A stretch of 15,740 nt of DNA from contig CAIYXG010000427.1 of the NCBI GenBank assembly GCA_903930035.1, forward strand, positions 1 through 15,740, given 5' to 3'. The DNA comes from an uncultured Actinomycetes bacterium. Lineage in GTDB: Bacteria; Actinomycetota; Acidimicrobiia; Acidimicrobiales; Microtrichaceae. The notes below the pieces were generated by a model, which was not told the origin of the DNA, made no database searches, and saw only the letters and a program-made list of their open reading frames with translations. Made by a program: the position numbers and the translations under genes. This document shows positions 12,238-15,740 of the stretch, piece by piece. Each line of letters opens with the position of its first letter. The stretch's first letter is position 1.

Positions 12238-12669
12238 TCAGACGCTAGACGCCGGGCGGGCCGGCAGCTCGGGCGCGACCTGGAGCCCCAGGGCCAGGGC
12301 GACCGGGATCTGCGACGGGTCGAAGGTCAGGAAGGTCACCGGTGCCGGGAGCCGGTCGGCGGCCGCCAGGTGCACGGCGTCGACGGTGCGCAGCGGCTGG
12401 GTGCGGCCCAGCTCCGCGGCGCGGTCCAGGCACGCCTGGTCCACCGGCACCACGTGGACGCGCTCCCAGTCGTCGCGCAGGGCGCGGCGCAGCTCGTCGG
12501 TGCGGGCGGGGTCGTCGCCCAGACGGTCCACGACCATGAGCGCCTCGGTGAGGGCGAGCGCGCTGGCGCACCAGACGGGGTCCGCGTCCATGGCGGCCAG
12601 GCACGCGTCGCGGCCTGGCCCCTCCAGGAACCGGGCCAGCAGCGCGGTGGTGTCGAGCATGAGGGTCAC
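12238..12669 (-). CDS. PIN-domain toxin, VapC-like ribonuclease
   Basis: A 143-aa PIN domain, typical size for VapC toxins, which cleave RNA (often tRNA or rRNA) when freed from their antitoxin. The four acidic catalytic residues are identifiable: Asp6 in MLDTTALLARFL, Glu42 in ALTEALMV, Asp97 in RTVDAVHLAAA and Asp117 in FLTFDPS. The GTG at 12669 overlaps the antitoxin stop by 4 bp (GTGA); ATG 12660 is an alternative three codons later. It directly follows a Phd-type antitoxin gene in the classic antitoxin-first order. Confidence 0.88.
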   Translation of the reverse strand: MTLMLDTTALLARFLEGPGRDACLAAMDADPVWCASALALTEALMVVDRLGDDPARTDELRRALRDDWERVHVVPVDQACLDRAAELGRTQPLRTVDAVHLAAADRLPAPVTFLTFDPSQIPVALALGLQVAPELPARPASSV

Positions 12670-12944
12670 CGGCCGCGGACCTCCCGCACGAGCTGGTCGA
12701 TCCGGGTGCCGGCCCACAGCGGCATGGAGAACTCGGGCGCCGGCCGGTCGGGCCGGCGCGCCGCCTGCAGCAGGCCGCGGGCCACCAGGTCGTCGATGGT
12801 GACGGCGCCGTCGGACGGCTCGACCGGACCGAGCTGCGCGACCGGCCGCCCGTCCACGGTCACGACGATGCGCTCGCCCGCCCCGGCCCGCCGCACGAGC
12901 GCCGAGAGGTCGCCCCGCAGCTCCCTGGTCCCTACCCGTTCCAT
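12666..12944 (-). CDS. Phd/YefM-family antitoxin
   Basis: A 92-aa antitoxin with the Phd/YefM N-terminal DNA-binding fold: VGTRELRGDLSALVRRAGAG, then ERIVVTVDGRPVAQLGPVEP. The C-terminal half (FSMPLWAGTRIDQLVREVRGR) would wrap the PIN toxin. Such proteins neutralise the toxin and autorepress their operon. The ATG at 12944 is chosen at the start of homology; no strong ribosome site is visible. On the minus strand TAGGTT lies 6 bp before an out-of-frame ATG at 12958, which would open only an 8-codon reading frame overlapping this start. Confidence 0.87.
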   Translation of the reverse strand: MERVGTRELRGDLSALVRRAGAGERIVVTVDGRPVAQLGPVEPSDGAVTIDDLVARGLLQAARRPDRPAPEFSMPLWAGTRIDQLVREVRGR

Positions 12945-12988
12945 GTGGCGCGTCCCATGTCCAGAACCTAGCGCCGGGGCGGCAGATT

Positions 12989-13010
12989 GTGCGTACACGC
13001 GTGTACGCAC
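12989..13010. promoter_or_regulatory. 22-bp perfect palindrome between divergent antitoxin and acyl-CoA dehydrogenase genes
   Basis: The half-site GTGCGTACACG (12989-12999) is followed immediately by its exact reverse complement. The site lies 45 bp upstream of the antitoxin start and 98 bp upstream of the acyl-CoA dehydrogenase start. It is a strong operator candidate. It could be the autoregulatory site of the Phd antitoxin, or a site for a TetR/FadR-type regulator of fatty-acid metabolism acting on the dehydrogenase. Sequence alone does not decide between them. Confidence 0.65.
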
Positions 13011-13107
13011 GGCGGGTGGCAGTGGGGCGCCCGGCGCGGTAGACACACCGGGTTCGCATCCACGCCGTCCCGGAGCCGGGCCGGCCACCACCCACAGGGA
13101 GCACGTC

Positions 13108-14223
13108 ATGAACTTCGCCTTCAGCGAGGAGCAGGAAGAACTGCGGGGGATCGTCAAGGCGTTCCTCAACGACAAGTCCGACGAGGCGACCGTCCGCAAG
13201 CTCATGGACACCGAGTCCGGCTACGACACCGCCGTGTGGACGCAGATGGCCGAGCAGATGGGCCTCCAGGCACTGGTGATCCCCGAGGAGTTCGGCGGAC
13301 AGGGCTTCGGGTTCGTCGAGCTGGTCGTGGTGCTCGAGGAGATGGGCCGCCGCCTGCTGTGCGCCCCGTACTTCTCGACCGTCGTGCTGGCCGGCATGAC
13401 GCTCATCCACTCGGGCGACGACGCCGCCAAGGCCGAGTACCTGCCCGGGATCGCCGACGGCTCGACCATCGCCACGCTCGCCTACACCGAGCCCAACGGC
13501 CGGTGGGACGCCGAGGCCGTCACCATGACCGCCACCGGCTCCGGCGACTCCTGGACCCTGGACGGCGAGAAGCTCTACGTCCTCGACGGCCACACCGCGA
13601 ACCTGATCATCACGGCGGCCAAGACCCCGGCCGGCATCAGCCTCTTCGCCGTGGACGGCGACGCCGCGGGCCTGACCCGCACGGCGCTGTCCACCATGGA
13701 CCAGACCCGCAAGCAGGCCCGCCTGGAGTACTCGGGCGTGCCCGCCAGGCTGATCGGCGCCGACGGCGGCGGCTGGGACGTGCTGTCCACCGTGCTCGAC
13801 CTGGCGGCCGTGGCGCTCGCCGCCGAGCAGGTCGGCGGCGGCCAGGAGGTCCTGGAGATGGCGGTCCAGTACGCCAAGGACCGCGTGCAGTTCGGCCGGC
13901 CCATCGGCTCGTTCCAGGCCATCAAGCACAAGTGCGCCGACATGCTGCTCGAGGTCGAGTCGGCCAAGTCCGCCGCCTACTACGCCGGCTGGTGCGCCTC
14001 GGAGCTGAACGACGAGCTGCCCTCGGTGGCCTCGCTGGCCAAGGCCTACTGCTCGGAGGCGTACTTCCACGCCGCGGCCGAGAACATCCAGATCCACGGC
14101 GGCATCGGCTTCACCTGGGAGCACCCGGCGCACCTGTACTTCAAGCGTGCCAAGAGCTCCGAGCTGCTGTTCGGTGACCCGACGTACCATCGCGAGCTGC
14201 TCGCCCAGCGCATCGGCATCTGA
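13108..14223 (+). CDS. Acyl-CoA dehydrogenase
   Basis: A 371-aa FAD-dependent acyl-CoA dehydrogenase, which performs alpha,beta-desaturation of an acyl-CoA thioester and passes electrons to ETF. The N-terminal helical domain (FSEEQEELRGIVKAFL), middle beta-domain (TLAYTEPNGRWD) and C-terminal signature (DRVQFGRPIGSFQAIKHKCADM, Arg261-Met279 region) are all present. QIHGGIGFTWEHPAHLYFKRA near residues 328-348 includes Glu338. The compact form resembles actinobacterial FadE subunits that act in heteromeric steroid or branched-chain dehydrogenases. No partner subunit gene lies next to it, so the substrate and catalytic base are uncertain. ATG 13108 has GGGAG 6-10 bp upstream, and -10-like TAGACA occurs near 13041. 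It is divergent from the toxin-antitoxin operon. Confidence 0.93.
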   Translation: MNFAFSEEQEELRGIVKAFLNDKSDEATVRKLMDTESGYDTAVWTQMAEQMGLQALVIPEEFGGQGFGFVELVVVLEEMGRRLLCAPYFSTVVLAGMTLIHSGDDAAKAEYLPGIADGSTIATLAYTEPNGRWDAEAVTMTATGSGDSWTLDGEKLYVLDGHTANLIITAAKTPAGISLFAVDGDAAGLTRTALSTMDQTRKQARLEYSGVPARLIGADGGGWDVLSTVLDLAAVALAAEQVGGGQEVLEMAVQYAKDRVQFGRPIGSFQAIKHKCADMLLEVESAKSAAYYAGWCASELNDELPSVASLAKAYCSEAYFHAAAENIQIHGGIGFTWEHPAHLYFKRAKSSELLFGDPTYHRELLAQRIGI

Positions 14224-14235
14224 GTCGGGCGCCAG

Positions 14236-14679
14236 ATGATCATCTGGATCATCCTGGCGGCGATCGGTGTGTTCGTGATCGCTGCGGCGACCGTCGGTGG
14301 CGTCACCGGTTCGCTCGCAGTGCGGCCGCGCCGCAGCGTGTACGACCTCGACGAGGCCGTCGAGTTCGTCGCGGAGCGTCTCAGCCCTGAGCTCACCGCC
14401 GAGCTGAGCTTCGAGGACGTACGCGCCGTGTTGTCGGCCCACTGCGACTACCTGGCCGACAAGGGCGTGGCCTCGGCCGCGACCGCCGACGACATCGGCA
14501 CCGGTCTGCTGCTCGTGCCCGACGACGAGCCGCTCGCGTGGATCCTCGGACGGCTGGACTCGCAGGGCATCGAGCTCGAGGACGAACAGGTCGTCGAGGT
14601 GCTCGACGTCGAGACTCGCTACTACCGGGCGATCGGAGCGATCGGTCCCGAGGTCAGCGGACCCGGCGACCCGGAGTGA
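14236..14679 (+). CDS. Small membrane-anchored protein, function unknown
   Basis: A 147-aa protein. Residues 2-28 form one hydrophobic segment (MIIWIILAAIGVFVIAAAT, then Gly-rich), followed by a basic RPRR stop-transfer. This predicts a single N-terminal membrane anchor with a cytoplasmic C-terminal domain. That domain is acidic and likely helical (YDLDEAVEFVAERLSPELTAELSFEDVRAVLSAHCDYL), ending in an extended acidic tail. It begins 12 bp after the acyl-CoA dehydrogenase stop and may be cotranscribed. I do not recognise the family; the composition and length look like a genuine gene rather than a shadow. Confidence 0.72.
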   Translation: MIIWIILAAIGVFVIAAATVGGVTGSLAVRPRRSVYDLDEAVEFVAERLSPELTAELSFEDVRAVLSAHCDYLADKGVASAATADDIGTGLLLVPDDEPLAWILGRLDSQGIELEDEQVVEVLDVETRYYRAIGAIGPEVSGPGDPE

Positions 14680-14806
14680 GTCGACCGTGTCGCGAATGCG
14701 CGGCGCGGCACGACGGATCGGTAGCCTGCACCTCGGTCCGCTGTCCCTCCCGGGTGGGTGGCGTGGACCGTGTCGACACACTCAGCCGCCGAGGCATGGA
14801 GGAACC
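14680..14806 (+). promoter_or_regulatory. Upstream region of the small gene at 14807
   Basis: This 127-bp gap carries a -10-like TAGCCT near 14723 and a 10-bp palindrome GTGTCGACAC (14770-14779). GGAGG ends 4 bp before the ATG at 14807. It probably holds a promoter for the next gene. Confidence 0.3.
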
Positions 14807-15037
14807 ATGGACCGACCGACCAAGTTCGAACACCACCGCTTCGTCGGCGACAAGCGCACCCAGGTCGTCTACGACGTCGATGAACTCGGTGACGAGGACT
14901 CCCACCTGATCGACGAGCTGATGGAGTCCGAGCAGTACCTCTGTTTCGGCCCCGACACGCTGCCCGAGGCCCGCAACCGCGGGTACAAGCTCTTCGCGAA
15001 GCAGCGGGCGGCGCAGCGCGCCACCGACGAGGGCTGA
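14807..15037 (+). CDS. Small conserved-looking protein, function unknown
   Basis: A 76-aa acidic protein (DRPTKFEHHRFVGDKRTQVVYDVDEL... to QRATDEG) with a mixed charged pattern and one Cys in YLCFGPDTLPEARNRGYKLF. There is no membrane segment and no motif I can name. ATG 14807 is preceded by GGAGG with 4-bp spacing. The frame stays open 40 codons further upstream, but that part is Arg/Gly/Pro-rich and not protein-like. The next gene, an alpha/beta-hydrolase, starts within about 25-90 bp on the same strand, so they may be coexpressed. Confidence 0.7.
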   Translation: MDRPTKFEHHRFVGDKRTQVVYDVDELGDEDSHLIDELMESEQYLCFGPDTLPEARNRGYKLFAKQRAAQRATDEG

Positions 15038-15052
15038 ACCGGGTCGCCCGGT
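15038..15052 (+). other. Intercistronic 6-bp hairpin
   Basis: ACCGGG (15038-15043) and CCCGGT (15047-15052) form a perfect stem with a 3-base loop directly after a stop codon and before the hydrolase gene. With no T-run it may be an mRNA stability or translation-control element. Confidence 0.3.
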
Positions 15053-15059
15053 GGTCGAC

Positions 15060-15740
15060 GTGACGGACCGCAGCGATGACCGGGGCCGCCGCCCCGAGGT
15101 CGACGCCGAACCGTCGTCGGCCACCATGGACTACATCTTCGAATCCGGCTCGCTGCGTCTGAGCGGTCATCTGGCCGAACCCTCGGAACCGGTGCCCGAG
15201 GTCAACGGGCTCGTCGTCTGCCACGGGTTCCCGACACGGGGGCGGGAGTCCCCGCAGTCGGGCAAGTCGTTCCCGGAACTCGCCGAACGCATCGCGGCCG
15301 AACTCGGGTGGGTGGTCCTGACCATGAACTTCCGTGGGTGTGGTCGCGCCGAGGGGCAGTTCTCGCTCACCGGATGGCTCGATGACGTCCACGCCGCCGT
15401 CGCTCACGTCGAGTCGCTCGGTGTCGACGGCACGTGGCTGGCCGGGTTCGGCACCGGTGGGTCGCTCGCACTCTGTGAGGCGGCCCGCAACCCGTCGGTC
15501 CGTGGCGTCGCGGCGCTGGCGGCGCCGGGCGACTTCGACGACTGGGCCCGCCACCCGCGACGCCTGTTGTTGCATGCCCGGCAGGTGGGCGTGGTCACCG
15601 ACCCGGACTTCCCGCCGGCGCTCGACAAGTGGGCGGCCGAACTCAAGTCCGTGCGTCCGATCGAGTCGGCGCGTCGACTGAGCGACCGACCGTTGCTCGT
15701 TGTGCACGGCGATGGTGACGATCTCACCCCGCTCAGCGAC
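15060..15740 (+). CDS. Alpha/beta-hydrolase fold protein, truncated by the window edge
   Basis: An open frame of 227 codons runs off the right end. The alpha/beta-hydrolase pattern is clear: VNGLVVCHGFPTRG (oxyanion-hole His-Gly), LGWVVLTMNFRGCGRAEG, the nucleophile-elbow region WLAGFGTGGSLAL, and LLVVHGDGDDLTP near the end. The elbow reads G-F-G-T-G, so the usual catalytic Ser is Gly. The protein may be non-hydrolytic or use a different mechanism. Start choice is uncertain: GTG 15060 (or GTG 15051) gives a charged, poorly conserved extension, while ATG 15126 begins right at the fold. The C-terminus is missing. Confidence 0.8.
   Translation, partial: MTDRSDDRGRRPEVDAEPSSATMDYIFESGSLRLSGHLAEPSEPVPEVNGLVVCHGFPTRGRESPQSGKSFPELAERIAAELGWVVLTMNFRGCGRAEGQFSLTGWLDDVHAAVAHVESLGVDGTWLAGFGTGGSLALCEAARNPSVRGVAALAAPGDFDDWARHPRRLLLHARQVGVVTDPDFPPALDKWAAELKSVRPIESARRLSDRPLLVVHGDGDDLTPLSD

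Noticed and set aside
11653..13107. Long upstream extension of the acyl-CoA dehydrogenase frame
   Set aside because: It is antisense to the hydrolase and toxin-antitoxin genes. The ATG at 13108 has a ribosome site and matches the family N-terminus.
14770..14779. 10-bp palindrome GTGTCGACAC as an operator
   Set aside because: Too short and too likely by chance to claim on its own; noted only as part of the upstream region.
12238..14781. 847-codon minus-strand open frame ending in the PIN toxin
   Set aside because: Only its last 143 codons are a gene. The rest is antisense to the acyl-CoA dehydrogenase and crosses the palindrome region.
1..15740. CRISPR arrays, tRNA or rRNA genes, IS elements, prophage genes
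   Set aside because: I looked for regularly spaced repeats, cloverleaf or conserved rRNA stretches, transposases and flanking inverted repeats and saw none.

Overview
This very GC-rich window (strong G/C preference at third codon positions, many GTG starts) looks like an actinobacterial chromosome, most likely class Acidimicrobiia. Three things suggest this: the SufB/SufU/SufS protein types, an actinobacterial-type LexA box, and the DUF222/HNH (13E12-like) and Phd/PIN families. The lineage is an inference from protein character; no marker gene was compared.

The main content is an almost complete SUF iron-sulfur cluster assembly locus, split into three transcription units. Unit 1 (+) is sufB (153-1550). 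Unit 2 (+, 2945-5525) is sufD, a Rieske ferredoxin, a first sufC and a pterin-4a-carbinolamine dehydratase; its first three genes overlap by 4 bp each. Unit 3 (-, 11546-7350) is a second, canonical sufC, then sufS, sufU and a sulfatase. A scaffold (SufBCD), a desulfurase (SufS) and its sulfur-transfer partner (SufU) are therefore all present, and SufC is present twice. Between sufB and sufD lie a minus-strand PAS protein with a degenerate GGDEF domain and a divergent plus-strand 4-cysteine small protein.

The most interesting regulatory signal is a 32-bp inverted-repeat motif (13-bp arms, 6-bp spacer, core CTA-N6-TAGG) directly upstream of all three suf units. It is perfect upstream of the second sufC and degenerate upstream of sufB and sufD. 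It looks like the operator of a local suf regulon whose regulator is not encoded in the window.

The middle (5519-7349) holds a DUF222/HNH gene with a perfect actinobacterial LexA (SOS) box upstream and an odd active site. The right part holds a Phd/PIN toxin-antitoxin pair co-directional with a metallo-beta-lactamase-fold hydrolase (12944-11623, minus). A divergent acyl-CoA dehydrogenase (13108-14223) follows, and a 22-bp perfect palindrome lies between the two promoter regions. Two small hypothetical proteins come next, then an alpha/beta-hydrolase running off the right edge whose nucleophile Ser position is Gly.

I saw no rRNA, tRNA, CRISPR array, IS element or phage gene.
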